Shown one piece after another: positions 23,692 to 34,197 of a DNA stretch of 64,000 nt. Each line of letters opens with the position of its first letter. Position 1 is the stretch's first letter. Below the pieces are notes generated by a model. The model was not told the DNA's origin and searched no databases. It saw nothing but the letters and a program-made list of their open reading frames with translations. Source of the DNA: Teratosphaeria epicoccoides (Eukaryota; Ascomycota; Dothideomycetes; Mycosphaerellales; Teratosphaeriaceae); assembly GCA_021401465.1 (NCBI GenBank), contig JADDMT010000070.1, positions 101,959 to 165,958 of the forward strand, in the 5' to 3' direction. The position numbers and the translations under genes are program-made.

Positions 23692-24046
23692 ACCCTATCT
23701 AGACTGGATTAAACAGAGGCGAGGGCCACTCCATCGTTCGGTCCGCGTTTTGCTCAGCGGAGACAGCATGTCATAGAAGCCAGCATGTCGACTGATCCAT
23801 ATCTTATGTTCGCAGCACAACAGGCGATTGATCCTACCAATACAAGCGCAATCTTTTGCAAATCGCGGTCGCTTGTTCAGCACGTGCATGTCTAATGGTG
23901 ACGTAGACGGCCCAAGCTACTGTTCCAGCGTCACCATTCTATTATTGCTTCCTTGCAGCTGTCAACAACAATGTTTACCCATCCATTCTGAAACGACACA
24001 ACATTACCAACCTTGATCCATCGACACCCTCATCAGCTTCATCGCA
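23692..24046. other. Intergenic, nothing seen
   Basis: 355 bases between the Csm3 stop and the next start; no frame or motif worth calling. Confidence 0.5.
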
Positions 24047-24553
24047 ATGTCGCTCCTCAGACCCGTGAGCCAGCCGTTGCGTACCCTGAACGGGATCAGC
24101 CCGCGCCTACTCTTCCCTCAATTCCAGAGACAAATGCGCTTCGCGTCCGGCGACTATGGCAGCGGCGAGCAGTACCCTGGCAAGAACCCGAGCGAGGACA
24201 AGGAGCATCCAGGCCCTCCACCGCCGAAGACCTCCAACACTTCAGGCCCGACACAGCAGACTTCTCAACCAGAGAAGGTGCAAACAAGCAAAGGAACCCA
24301 AGGTGCGAAACCCAAGATTCTGGATGAGAGTCCGCCGGAGAAGGGACAGGAGCCTGACGACGTGAAGAAACACAATCAGGAGTTGGAGCAGAGGGCGGAA
24401 AGGCCCAGCGCTAGCGTGAGCGAAGAGGAGATCAAGAAGGATAAGGTTGGGAAGAACTTCTGGTCCGGTGAGTGATATGATCAGTCACGATTAGACAGGA
24501 ATCGGCAGCGCTAACAATTTGTAGGTCATGGCGGTGCGGACAGACAGCCATAG
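24047..24553 (+). CDS. Small mitochondrial-type hypothetical protein
   Basis: Two exons, 24047-24467 and 24525-24553, joined in phase 1 by a 57-nt GT-AG intron with CTAAC just before the acceptor. About 149 residues. The N-terminus (MSLLRPVSQPLRTLNGIS, then RQMRFAS) is Arg/Ser/Leu-rich without acidic residues, a typical mitochondrial presequence with likely cleavage near RFAS. The rest is Lys/Glu/Pro-rich and disordered. The second exon adds only nine codons and ends FWSGHGGADRQP, a tail I believe recurs in small fungal mitochondrial proteins; that and the presequence support the gene. Function unknown. Confidence 0.7.
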
Positions 24554-24967
24554 CACTTCCAGATGTTCAAGTAGCTTCCAGGATGAGCCGTGACGACAGC
24601 AGCGAGACAAGCAAACAACTAATCGAACAGATGTACTATTAGAGATTCCCAGCATGTTTCGCCCCGCAAGCGTACGGAGCGATTGCAATGCCCGGACGCA
24701 GCAACAGCAGCAATCGAATGCAATAACTCGTTCATCAGAGTAAAGCAGTTGCCGCTCGGGTATACGATATGTATCGACATCTGTGTGCCCCTTATGCAGT
24801 CGGTCAACGCTTGAATTCTCGGACTGCAAGGTCCGCTTTATGTATCGTCCGTAAGTTGATCACGAATACCAGAGCTCCACGAACCTGGGAAAATGGCCGC
24901 CGAAGAGCTAGAACGTAATCCACATGGGACAGCCTGAAAGCCGATGCACATCCACATTCACGGCGAT
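24554..24967. other. Convergent intergenic spacer
   Basis: About 414 bases between two convergent genes; only short frames. Presumably two 3' UTRs. Confidence 0.45.
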
Positions 24968-25973
24968 CTACAGCTTACTCGAGGTAGTCTTCTTTTGCCC
25001 AACCACCCGGACCTTCGCCCGACCATTACTCAGACACACCTTGCCTCCCTTCACAGACGTCACAAACCTCACATCCTCAAACTCGTCTGCATCAGCATTT
25101 CCCATCCTCCAGATCTGCGTAACAAGTGTCACACCTGGCAACACGGGACTGGCGAATCTCGCAGCATACTGCTTGATATTCTTCGGATCGCTGCCCCCCA
25201 GCAACTTTAAAATCGCATGTGCCGTGGTATTCCAAGAGTATAAGCCATGCATAATCGCGCCTCCAAAGCCCATCGCCTTGCCAGGTTCTGGCGCAGCGTG
25301 CAGAGGGTTGTAGTCGCCGTTCAGGCGGTACAGATGCGCCGCCTCGGCACTAATCGGGTGCTCGTACACAGCATCTGGCTGCTTGCTCTCCGGAGGCGGG
25401 TAACTCACAGTCTTCGGTCCCTTTGGACCACCCCAGTTGCCTTGGCCGAGGTAGAAGGCGCTGCCCACTGCACGGTTATATACTTCACCCGTACTCGCGT
25501 CGACCAGCTCGTTCTGCGTCTCCATTACTGTGCCCGCCTTGCCCTTATCGTAGATGCCGAGGACTTTACTCCTGATTTGGAATTTCTTGCCTTCAGAGGA
25601 TGTGGGCAGGGGTTTCAGGAATTCCATGTAGCGCTCGCCGTCAACTACGCGCTTGGAGTCTAGCTTTGGAGCGCCGGGGATTGAGCTGTTGGATGATGCT
25701 GAGGCGGCGTAGAAGTCAATTACGTCTGCTGCTGTCTTTTTGAATGGGAGGAGGATGGGGTAGGTTGGGAAGGCGGCAAAATGGGGATGGAGTTCCTGAG
25801 AGTAATCAGCATGTGTTACTTGCTAGCCATCCCAGTGTTGAATTCTGTACATAGAGGAAATGGAGCTCGTCAACAGTAGCTCCGATACTGTTGGCGAAGA
25901 GGAGGACATCGCGCTTGTACCATGACACTGGCACGGGTGGGAATTCGTGATCTGCTCCTGCGTCGCCTGACAT
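24968..25973 (-). CDS. Peroxisomal MaoC-like (R)-enoyl-CoA hydratase
   Basis: Hydratase-2 fold enzyme, adding water to trans-2-enoyl-CoA to give (R)-3-hydroxyacyl-CoA. Exons in transcript order 25973-25851 and 25795-24968, phase 0, 55-nt intron; 316 residues. The N-terminal half is the first hotdog domain (VSWYKRDVLLFANSIGA). The second holds the hydratase-2 motif RLNGDYNPLHAAPEPGKAMG (about residues 195-215), with the catalytic Asp and His, followed by GGAIMHGLYSWNT. The protein ends in SKL, a canonical type-1 peroxisomal signal, so it probably acts in peroxisomal fatty acid beta-oxidation. The start ATG (MSGDAG) lies 217 bp from the ATG of a divergent acyl-CoA thioesterase gene. An upstream in-frame extension exists but reads unlike the family. 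Confidence 0.9.
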
Positions 25974-26190
25974 GTTTTCTATGTATGAAAATGCGCCATT
26001 CCCGCGATGCGATGCTGCAAGGTCTATTTTACATGTGCAACCGCAATTGCGGGGAGCAACACGCCGAGGTCTCGGTATTGGGACGCGCATTCGGACCAGA
26101 TTCGGAAGGCACGGCGGCATTAGGTAAGGCAGCCCCAGTTGCCGACATCAACTGATCACCATACAACAACGTCCTCGATACTTGACAACC
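25974..26190. promoter_or_regulatory. Short bidirectional promoter, hydratase/thioesterase
   Basis: 217 bases separate two divergent start codons of acyl-CoA enzymes. No element was identified with confidence. Confidence 0.5.
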
Positions 26191-27070
26191 ATGTCGTCCA
26201 AAGCATTGCCGTTTGTGAGATCAGTCTGGGAGTATGTGAGCATCTAATCGCAAATACACGATCACCCAGCACTCACTATTTTGCATAGATCCTTCCGGGC
26301 CAATTCTGGTCTGGAACCCAGGTAAGCAAGCAGTATTCAGACCAAACGACAGATACCAGAATGCTAACCCTTTCAGACTGGTCGATGGCGTGCGTGTGTC
26401 CCAACGTCAAAACTTCCATCTAACGATCCAGCTAAATCGAAGCATCAGCTCAGAGTCACAGCTGCACGCCCCGGCGTCGTGAACTTTGAGCTGGACATCA
26501 AAAAGGAACACACGGTATATCACCACCATCTACTCCAGGGCCCCACTTCTGATGAGACGCTGAGGACTGCCAGAACCGTCTCAATATCCTCCACGGCGGC
26601 ACAATCGGTAAGCAGCGCAGGCTCTTCCTCTGCCGACTTCGGCTTCTCACTGACATCCTGCTGTTTAATAGCCTGCCTGACCGATCTCGGCGGCTCTCTC
26701 GCCGTAGCATCACGAGGGCTGTTCGCCACGGGTGTATCGACAGATCTTTCAGGTTCGACACACAGCGACATCTGTGGTCACTTTCCATGGCTGATAAAAT
26801 GTGCAAAGTCACTTACCTCGCCTCCGGCGGCAACCTCGGCGATCTGATCCGTGCGGAAGTCACTTGTGATAAGTTCGGCAAGACGCTGGCGTATACTTCG
26901 ATTAGATTCACGAATGCCAAGGATGAGCTTGTTGCCAGGGGGAGTCACACGAAGTGAGTGATTGTTTATGTAAGTTTATTGATGTGCATTGCTGATGTGC
27001 GAGTAGATATGTAGCGTTGGCATGGAAGGACCCACAGAACATCACGGATGAGTTGTCACCCAGGCCATAG
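26191..27070 (+). CDS. Acyl-CoA thioesterase, ACOT13/PaaI-type hotdog
   Basis: Hydrolyses acyl-CoA to free acid and CoA. Eight exons: 26191-26231, 26289-26321, 26377-26389, 26449-26514, 26574-26607, 26672-26752, 26809-26953, 27007-27070; 477 nt, 158 residues, every junction GT-AG and in phase. Family landmarks come out in order: SFRANSGLEP, LVDGLRVTAARPGVVNFELD, the catalytic-loop NRLNILHGGTI (His-Gly-Gly), CLTDLGGSLAVAS (Asp), GVSTDLS, VTYLASGG, EVTCDKFGKTLAYTSIRF and LVARGSHTK. Exon 3 is only 13 nt, and its right junction is the least certain; an alternative acceptor at 26432 would insert six residues. No frame longer than 60 codons covers it, so frame-based annotation would miss it. No organelle signal seen. 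Confidence 0.9.
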
Positions 27071-27255
27071 GGATCGGTAGCTTTCAGAGAGAACAGTAGT
27101 TCTCCGAGTTGATCGACCATTTGGGCTCAGATCTCTATATTGTACTCCCAACATTGCTGGTGACTTACCTCTCAGCCAATGCGCTAACAGATGATCGCTC
27201 GATCTCATGCAGCAGCCGTTATCAGCTGGTACGAACCGAATAGGCCCTCTCCCGC

Positions 27256-27996
27256 CTACGAAGGCACACGCCGCGCCGACTGAAACATCCCCTCTACAAG
27301 ATCAAGGACGGCCTGCGCCTGCGCTTGCATTTCTGGCGCAAACAAATTCGGCTGCCATCGGAGTCTCTCAGTCCTGAGATTGACCTGTCCTCCTTCGCGC
27401 TTCAGGCAAGGCCTCAGGAATGCACTCTTGATCGCACAGTCACACTGACCCCGACTCGGCATCCTTGCTCGCCTGCGGCTTTTACAAGTGACAAGATGCT
27501 TGACGTTGCCATCTGTATCCGCATCCAGCGGCGGAGTAGGCAACGCCTCCATCGTCAACGGCTGATCTAGTGTCACGTCAAGCTCTGCCCGCCACCGACC
27601 AAGCGGGCTATCAAGGTACGGCCCTTTCATGACTTTCAGCTGACCCGAGCTTAGGAGAAAGTTATCATACTCCAGCTCCGCTTCAGCAACCTCGAACTTG
27701 GCGATCTTGACCTGTCCCTCAGCTCTGATCAAATCAACTTTCGCTCGTCGCTCGTCGGTTCGACAAGTCTCAAGATTCAGCTCCGCGACGGCCAGGTTCA
27801 ATCCAAGCATCTTCGCTTCAGACATATCTGTCCTCGACGCCTCATCTCTAAGCTTCCTAAGCTGCGTATGTGCAACAAAAGCCCACTCCTGAACCCGCAG
27901 AAGCTCTCTCCGCGCGTCGACGGCTTGACTGTGAGTGACAACGACGCGATCTTGCGCCTGCGCAAGAGTACGAAGGAGGTGGGCGCCTGAAGACAT
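27256..27996 (-). CDS. Coiled-coil hypothetical protein
   Basis: 246 residues from the ATG at 27996 (MSSGAHLL); the frame opens earlier but without ATG. Residues 5-125 are an uninterrupted amphipathic helix predicted from composition (rich in A, E, R, L, Q, with AQAQDRVVVTHSQAVDARRE and VAEAELEYDNFLLSSG). This is followed by a Pro-containing linker and a basic, Cys-containing C-terminal part. I do not recognise a family. It is convergent with the thioesterase gene (186 bp between stops). A missed intron in the basic part is possible, as that region (SRRRARMPSRGQCDCAIK) looks less like coding sequence. Confidence 0.5.
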   Translation of the reverse strand: MSSGAHLLRTLAQAQDRVVVTHSQAVDARRELLRVQEWAFVAHTQLRKLRDEASRTDMSEAKMLGLNLAVAELNLETCRTDERRAKVDLIRAEGQVKIAKFEVAEAELEYDNFLLSSGQLKVMKGPYLDSPLGRWRAELDVTLDQPLTMEALPTPPLDADTDGNVKHLVTCKSRRRARMPSRGQCDCAIKSAFLRPCLKREGGQVNLRTERLRWQPNLFAPEMQAQAQAVLDLVEGMFQSARRVPS

Positions 27997-28831
27997 TGTC
28001 GCTGGAACCGAGCTTTGCAAGTACCAGCCTTGCTACAATCGTTTCAGTGCTGGGGTGGTCAAGCGATTCTGCGGCGGTGTCTGGGAACTTATCTATCAAG
28101 GCGACAAAGCGATTGTATATCGTGGCGCTACGTCGCGGAAGCGTTTGTAGCTTTGTCCTGCGGAGCATTGTTCAAACGCCGGTGACTGTTGACTGCGTGT
28201 CTTGCGTCTCGCAACGTGTAGAGCACTTGACTGTTGCTTGGTAGTGCAGTAGGTCAGCTCGTCGGATGCCCACGACTACATGCTACAGAGCTGCTGAGAC
28301 GATCGATCCAGGCCGTTGGTGAAGATTGTTGACGGCTTGGAATCGTCAGGCAATTTACTTGCCTCAGGCCAGTCTGGTGCCTCGGTGATGCGGGCACCAG
28401 GGTCGAGGATTTTGGTTGTTGATCCGGTCAAGACACAGTCTTTGAGTTGCACATCTGGCATAGGTGCAGACCGCAGGCTTGTTCTTAAGGAGGATCCTAT
28501 GTGAGAATCGTACATCGCCCACACGGGTGAGAGCGTTCGGCACTACCAGATGTTCGACCTAGCGTGCAAGGTACCAGCGGCGGGAGGAAGTTGTAAGCAG
28601 ACCCATTGCACCGTACTCGCACAGCACATGAAAGATAGCCTTTGCACGTGAATTGGTTTTGAAGTGCCGGACTGGCGGTTTACACGCAAGTTTGGCTGTG
28701 CAACGGGCGTCCGGCGGTGGTGTATAGGTGTAATCAGGGATTCTGAGATCCTCTATGCAACTCGACATTTATTATTGATCGGAGAGCGCAACGCGAGCCT
28801 GACAATGTGATGGCCGTATCATCCAAACGGT

Positions 28832-28838
28832 ATATAAA
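28832..28838 (+). promoter_or_regulatory. TATA-like element upstream of the Gdt1-like gene
   Basis: TATATAA, 271 bp before the ATG at 29109. Position and sequence fit a core promoter with a 5' leader of about 200-240 nt. No experimental support. Confidence 0.35.
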
Positions 28839-28960
28839 GTGCGGTGGGTAGAGTACTCAATTCTGCGTGTATTGATTAGTATTTACGTATTAGTATTTAC
28901 GTATGCATCCCTTTCCTGAATCCTGCTTGCCGCTGCCCTTCATTATTCTTACTTATTTTT

Positions 28961-28979
28961 CGCGCGCGCGCGTGTGTGT
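28961..28979. repeat. Alternating CG/TG tract
   Basis: Nineteen bases of strictly alternating pyrimidine-purine (six CG then TG steps), 130 bp before the Gdt1-like start and within its likely leader. Such tracts can form Z-DNA and are length-variable. Confidence 0.7.
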
Positions 28980-29108
28980 TGTCTGTATATTATTACATGT
29001 AGCACAAGTGTGATATAGCCTTTCATTTTGTTCAATACATTGTCCGTCTTTCATTTCATCACGCTTCCACGCGTCGCCTGGCCTTTCGATATCTCGCACA
29101 TCGCCAAC

Positions 29109-30949
29109 ATGAGAATACGGCGGCCTTCGCCAATTTTGCTGCTCCTTCTCTCAGGCATCGCGCTGGCAGACCTCGACTCCCCCAAATCTGGCCGCCTGCA
29201 GAAGCGGGACAGCATCACGCAGGATGAGATCCTCAACCTCAACAAAGTCGCGGGCGAACCGGTGGGCAGGTCTAAGAGCCAGAAGCAGGCGGCGGTCGCG
29301 GAGGAGCCTCCCGATGCAAAACCCACCACCAAGCCGTATGTGGGCACAGAGGATGCGCCTGTAGACGGGAAAGATGGGAAACCTCATGCTGGGCCATACG
29401 TGGACACGACCCCCGAAAAGCCAAACAAGGGCGAGGGGGCGACGAAGACGGCGACGGTGAAACCCTTACCCACCAGACTGCAGGAGCAGCTCGCGCACGG
29501 TGGCAGCATGGAGCATGGCTTGAAGCTGGAGGACATTCCGGAAAAGATTGATGGTGTCATGAATGATGAGACGCGGACGGCGCCGAAGAAGGGCACTACG
29601 GGCACAGAGGGCGGCATCACGGAGAAGACGAAGGAGAAGTTGGCAAAGGGCAACGCGGAAAACAAGCCCACCAAGCCGAAAGAGGCGCCACCATTACCGC
29701 ACAGTGAGCAGGAACGGATAGAAAAGGGGCAGGCGAAGAAGGAAGGCACGTCGACCAAAGACAGTACGAGTAGTGACAAGGATGGAAAGGATGGCGACGC
29801 GTCAGAGAAGAAGAAGGCAGATGGGCACGGTGGAGGACTGGGCTTGGAGAAGCCTACGGATCTGCCGGAGAAGCCGCACAATATCCCGCATCCTGATGGC
29901 AAGGGCGGCAGTGTCAAGACGGAGAGCGAGCCGCCGGTGGGTGGAAGTAAGGATGCCAGCTGGCTCCAGGAGACAATGCCGTATACCGAGGGCAAGAAGA
30001 AGGCGCAGAAGGCGCAAGCTGGTGGTATTACATCTCCCGGAACTGCAGGCGAAGCAGAGTGGCATGAATGGTTCCACTCGTTCGTGCTGTCTATGACCAT
30101 GATTCTCTTCTCGGAAGTCGGAGACAAGACCTTTCTGATTGCTGCGCTAATGGCTATGCGACATCCACGAGTACTGGTATTTTCTTCTGCCTTCTCCGCG
30201 CTGGTGGCAATGACCGTCCTTTCCGCAGTTCTGGGCCACGCAGTCCCCACTCTGCTACCAAAGCGCTTCACGACTTTCGCCGCAGCAATTTTATTCTTGG
30301 TATTCGGCGTAAGAATGCTCAAAGAAGGTCTCGAAATGCCCAAAGACAGCGGTGTCGGCGAAGAGATGAAAGAAGTCGAGGCCGAGCTGGAGGAGAAGGA
30401 GCAACATATCGCCCGCCACACCTTGCGCTCTCATCGCAGCTCCTCCAGTGTCTCGCCGCAGGCGCTCGAGTCCGGTCGCGGGCGCTCTGCGAGCATCAAG
30501 CTGCCCACTATCGAGCCATCGCCTGCGTCTTCGAGATCTCCGAGTGCTTCAGCGGATCGGACGGCTGGCCTGGTGGCGGGTCTAACGAACTTGTTGGGCT
30601 TGATCCTGAGTCCGGCGTGGGTGCAGACGTTCGTCATGACGTTCCTCGGTGAGTGGGGCGATCGGAGTCAGATTGCGACGATTGCCATGGCGGCGGGGCA
30701 GGATTACTGGTGGGTGACGCTCGGCGCAATCACGGGACATGGCTGCTGTACCGGCATCGCGGTGCTCGGTGGGCGGGCGCTGGCGGGCAGGGTGAGCATG
30801 AGAGTTGGTAAGTCTCGTGTCCCTTGCGCTGTTGTCGATGTCGTACTATGGATTTCTGACGAGACATGCCAGTCACCATCGGTGGTGCTATGGCTTTCCT
30901 GGTCTTCGGGGTCATCTACATCTACGAATGCATGGTCGAGGCCTCGTAG
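29109..30949 (+). CDS. GDT1: Gdt1-like Golgi Ca2+/Mn2+ transporter (UPF0016/TMEM165)
   Basis: Multi-pass cation/proton transporter supporting Golgi Mn2+/Ca2+ supply for glycosylation. Exons 29109-30807 and 30873-30949 (65-nt intron, phase 1); 591 residues. The start (MRIRRPSPILLLLLSGIALA) gives a signal peptide. Two UPF0016 repeats are present: the first around FSEVGDKTFLIAALMAMRHP (E-x-G-D-K-T near residue 336), the second around LGEWGDRSQIATIAMAAGQD (E-x-G-D-R-S near 514), each followed by membrane helices. The second exon supplies the last helix (AMAFLVFGVIYIYE). Between signal peptide and first repeat lie about 300 residues rich in Lys, Glu, Pro and Gly, unusually long for the family (yeast Gdt1 is about 280 residues in total). 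The cytosolic loop between repeats is acidic then Ser-rich, as usual. Confidence 0.93.
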
Positions 30950-31705
30950 AAACTCGCACCCATACAGTTCCGCAACGTTCAACCGCTCGCGCTCATTCCC
31001 ACCTTAATTCCACAGCTGCACTCGACGGCGGCACCGCGGCGCAACGGGATGGCCATGTTCGGCCAGAAGGGCGTTGGGTAGGGGAGACAATTCTGTAGCG
31101 AGGCGTTAGCCCCGGTCCCGGGCGCAAAACTCGAATTCTTATGGCGAACTGTACGGGAGGTGTGGGACAACCGTGTGCTAGTCCTCGAAAGTGTATGAGG
31201 GAAGGGAGGTACGCGTTGCAACAAAAGCCCCTCACGCACACACGAATCCCCCGCCTCGTGGATCAAATCCGATCGCGAGGTTCCATGCTGGCTTCGTTTC
31301 GATTCTCAACACCATAATTTCCATCATCCCTCTTCACCTCCCCTCCTCCTGCCCACCAACCCACCCCTACGACCCCGCCCATCCCTCCTCCACACCCAGC
31401 CTTCTCTCTCTCTCTCCCTCACCGTTTCCCTCCACCGCACCGCTCCACTCAAACATCCTCGACCCATCTGTCTCGTTCTGGCTCTGCCTTAGGTCTTGGG
31501 GGGCCACGTTGGAAGGGGTGCTGTATCTTGGGATCGGAGGGGGATGATATGGTGCGGGCAGATGCAAAATGACGACGTTTTGTGAATGCGAGGGGTGGTG
31601 TGGAATACATGATACGGGGACGTTGGGGAATCGGGCGCAGGTTGTTGAGATTTGAGAGGTGAATTTTTGTTCGGGGGGAAAACAAGGCCGGTTGTGAGTT
31701 GGCGT
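30950..31705. other. Convergent spacer with pyrimidine-rich tract
   Basis: About 756 bases between the Gdt1-like and Mpp10 stop codons. Positions about 31320-31450 form a long C/T-rich stretch including a (CT)n run. No gene seen. Confidence 0.5.
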
Positions 31706-33859
31706 CTACAACTTATACCTCCCCGCCCCACTCTGCCCACTCCCAACGCCGGCCTTCGCCTCCCTTCCCTCCACGTCCGTGACCCTCCCCTTGCTCCCAA
31801 TCACCTTCACTCCACCCTTCTTCAAATCCGCCACCACCTCTTTCCTGACCTTCTTCCCACCATCTCCCTTACCCGCACCCAGCACCACCGCATTCCCACT
31901 CGCCTTCCGGATCCTCTCCTTCTCCCTCCTCCGCCTCCTCTTCCTCTCCTCCCTCGTCAATTCTTCTCGAGCAGCCGGCAACCCGGACTTGCCCGCCACC
32001 TCCTCATTGACACCCTTATTCGCTTCACCACCCTTATACACTTCCTGCGGCGCCAGCTGGCCAGCTCCAGCCACGGCATCGCCGGCGGATGGACGCGCGT
32101 CTTCCATTGTGATGGTGGGGGCGTCGACGCGGACTTCGAGTTGAGCTACCGGGGCTTTGGGACGGAAGTGCCATGAGCTGAGGCTGTCGAGGTCAGAACG
32201 GATTTTGGTCCAGAGGGCTGAAATTTCGGCTTCTTCTTTCTTCAGCTTTTCGTCTTTGACGTCGACGAAGTTCGGGTCTGTGCGACGAAGATGTTCTTCC
32301 TCGTACTCTTCCGCCAAGCCCTTTTGGCTCTTGTTATTGTCGAGCTCCAAGTCAAGTTTGCCTCTGCGTCCATCCTTGCCCGTAGCGAGATCGTCAGGAC
32401 GTCGGCGGACGATGTCTTGAAAATCGTGATTCAAGATGCGGCGCTTGATCAGCTCTTCGATGCTTTCGCTGACTTCAGCTGTGATGACGGGGACGGGTTT
32501 GCCTGTGCGTTCGAAGTCTAGGTCTTCTTCCAGCAAGCTGTTGAGCGGACGATCAGCTGCTCGCGCTTCACCGGACAGTGTCCATTCGCGCTTGGCCACA
32601 TTGGCGGCTTCGAGCTTGCGGATTTCTTCTTGCAGCGCAGCTTTTCGATGCTCGTGGGTGGAGCGACGGGAGCGTGGGTGTGACGGATCGAGAGCTTCTT
32701 CTGCTTCGTCTCCTTCCTCCTCGGACTCGTCAAATAGGTCGCGGTGAACAGCTTCAGCTACGCGCTCAAAATTGCCATCATTCTCCACATCGTCCGCTCT
32801 AGCGTCACCTGATTTTTTAGGAAAATTGTGCGGATTTGGCCTGCCCTCTTTGTTCTTTCGTTTCTTCCGTGCTGGAGGAGCAAAAAAGTCGGCGTACATG
32901 ACGTCGTTGGTGTTGCCCAGACCCATGTCGGCCATGCCGTCCATCTCGCCAGCATCCATGCCTTCGTCCTCATCTTCGCTCCCGGCATCTGGATCGCCAA
33001 ACGTGGGGCCGCTCTCCTCGTCTTCATCCTCGTCCATGTCCACATCTAAAGGTCCTGCCTGACGATTGACGCTGCTTGCTCCGGCTAATGGATCCGCATC
33101 CCAGTCGACGGCGTCTTCCTCGTCACTCGCAGCAGCAGCATCGTCGTCGCCCCGGGCATCTTGCTGCTCCAAGAATTCGGACTGTCTATTGAAGTTGTCA
33201 ATGGAGAAGAAGCCGTCGTTCAGGCCAAACTTGTCATTGACCAACTCTTCAGCGGGTTCGTCGTTGCCTGAATCTTCCCCAGCCAGCTCGTCTTGGTCCA
33301 TGTTGAGGTCCTGATCTTCCGCATAGTCGTCATTCGCAGCATCAAGATCATCATTCTCATCATCATCCTCCTCCTCCGCCTCCACCCTCGCCCCCCCCTC
33401 CTCCTCATCATACACCGCATCCTGGTCATCGTCCACACCCTCGACGTCATAGTCCAGCCCTTCGATGCCAAGCACAGACTCATGCCCATCCTTCCCGTCG
33501 ACTTCCGGATCGATCAAGTCCTGCCTGCTCTGCCTCCAGCACTCCAGCACGCCCCGCTCCGCTTCTTGCCGCGCCGCCTCAATGACTCGTCGCGCCTGCT
33601 CCCACACTTGCTCCGGTCCAAACCCGGCGGTGTGGATCTGTTGGAGCCGCAGCACGTCATGTCCGCCAAGGGCAGGCGCTCCACCGCGCCTTCTCTTCTT
33701 GCGTGCTTCCTGCTGGCGTTGTTGCTGCACGCGGCTCACGTCCGCCGCGAGTGGGTCTAGTGCGTGTTTCAGATACGCGAGCGTGTCGGTGTAGAGCGGC
33801 AAGGAGGGTTGGAGGAAGAGATGCGGCGAGTCGGTCAGACTCGGGATGAGCGCTGCCAT
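31706..33859 (-). CDS. MPP10: U3 snoRNP / SSU processome component Mpp10
   Basis: Nucleolar protein that, with Imp3 and Imp4, docks U3 snoRNA on pre-18S rRNA for early cleavages. Single exon, 717 residues from the ATG at 33859 (MAALIPSLTD); the frame runs up to 33925 but without ATG. N-terminal helical part (about 1-130), long acidic stretches (about 140-320, runs of D and E), FGLNDGFFSIDNFNRQSEFL typical of the family, then FFAPPARKKRKNKEGRP and the conserved C-terminal block SRRSTHEHRKAALQEEIRKL, followed by PVPVITAEVSESIEELIKRR and LSSWHFRPKA, where Imp3/Imp4 bind. A basic C-terminal tail (REERKRRRRREKERIRKA) serves as nucleolar signal. Confidence 0.95.
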   Translation of the reverse strand: MAALIPSLTDSPHLFLQPSLPLYTDTLAYLKHALDPLAADVSRVQQQRQQEARKKRRRGGAPALGGHDVLRLQQIHTAGFGPEQVWEQARRVIEAARQEAERGVLECWRQSRQDLIDPEVDGKDGHESVLGIEGLDYDVEGVDDDQDAVYDEEEGGARVEAEEEDDDENDDLDAANDDYAEDQDLNMDQDELAGEDSGNDEPAEELVNDKFGLNDGFFSIDNFNRQSEFLEQQDARGDDDAAAASDEEDAVDWDADPLAGASSVNRQAGPLDVDMDEDEDEESGPTFGDPDAGSEDEDEGMDAGEMDGMADMGLGNTNDVMYADFFAPPARKKRKNKEGRPNPHNFPKKSGDARADDVENDGNFERVAEAVHRDLFDESEEEGDEAEEALDPSHPRSRRSTHEHRKAALQEEIRKLEAANVAKREWTLSGEARAADRPLNSLLEEDLDFERTGKPVPVITAEVSESIEELIKRRILNHDFQDIVRRRPDDLATGKDGRRGKLDLELDNNKSQKGLAEEYEEEHLRRTDPNFVDVKDEKLKKEEAEISALWTKIRSDLDSLSSWHFRPKAPVAQLEVRVDAPTITMEDARPSAGDAVAGAGQLAPQEVYKGGEANKGVNEEVAGKSGLPAAREELTREERKRRRRREKERIRKASGNAVVLGAGKGDGGKKVRKEVVADLKKGGVKVIGSKGRVTDVEGREAKAGVGSGQSGAGRYKL

Positions 33860-34197
33860 TGATGTTTGCACACACGGAGTCGACGCGGTGTTTTGCTCCG
33901 AGAGAACATGAAAAATGCCAAGCACTTCGGCTGTTACATAAGCCGGGCTCTTGACTCAGCTTCAACAACAACAATCAACACTCCATCACCATAAACATCG
34001 GCGACTTCGGATCCGGGTCCGAGAGATGTCAATACCCCATCTTCCATATTCACGTGTTCGACAGGAGCACGTGTTCGTGAACACTCGACCGATCGGGAAG
34101 TAGCAGTGATGGAGCGGTACCATATGACGCCAATCGACAACCGAATATCTGCGCAAACCCCGAGAGATCAGCACATTCATGCATCTCTCAAGACAAC
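33860..34197. promoter_or_regulatory. Divergent promoter with two CACGTGTTCG repeats
   Basis: 338 bases between the MPP10 and transporter start codons. The decamer CACGTGTTCG occurs at 34051-34060 and again at 34068-34077, 17 bp apart. CACGTG is the core site of bHLH proteins such as Cbf1 or SREBP-type and Pho4-type factors, so a paired bHLH site is plausible. Confidence 0.4.

Larger units (their letters stand above)
27997..29108. other. Intergenic; promoter region of the Gdt1-like gene
   Basis: About 1.1 kb. No gene is supported. The right part holds a TATA-like element and a CG/GT alternating tract, listed separately; the left part has only short random frames. Confidence 0.4.

Noticed and set aside
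29384..30421. 345-codon minus-strand frame inside the Gdt1-like gene
   Set aside because: It is the antisense shadow of a GC-biased coding frame; composition (runs of Ser, Pro, Cys) is typical of reverse-strand reading, and the sense frame has clear domains.
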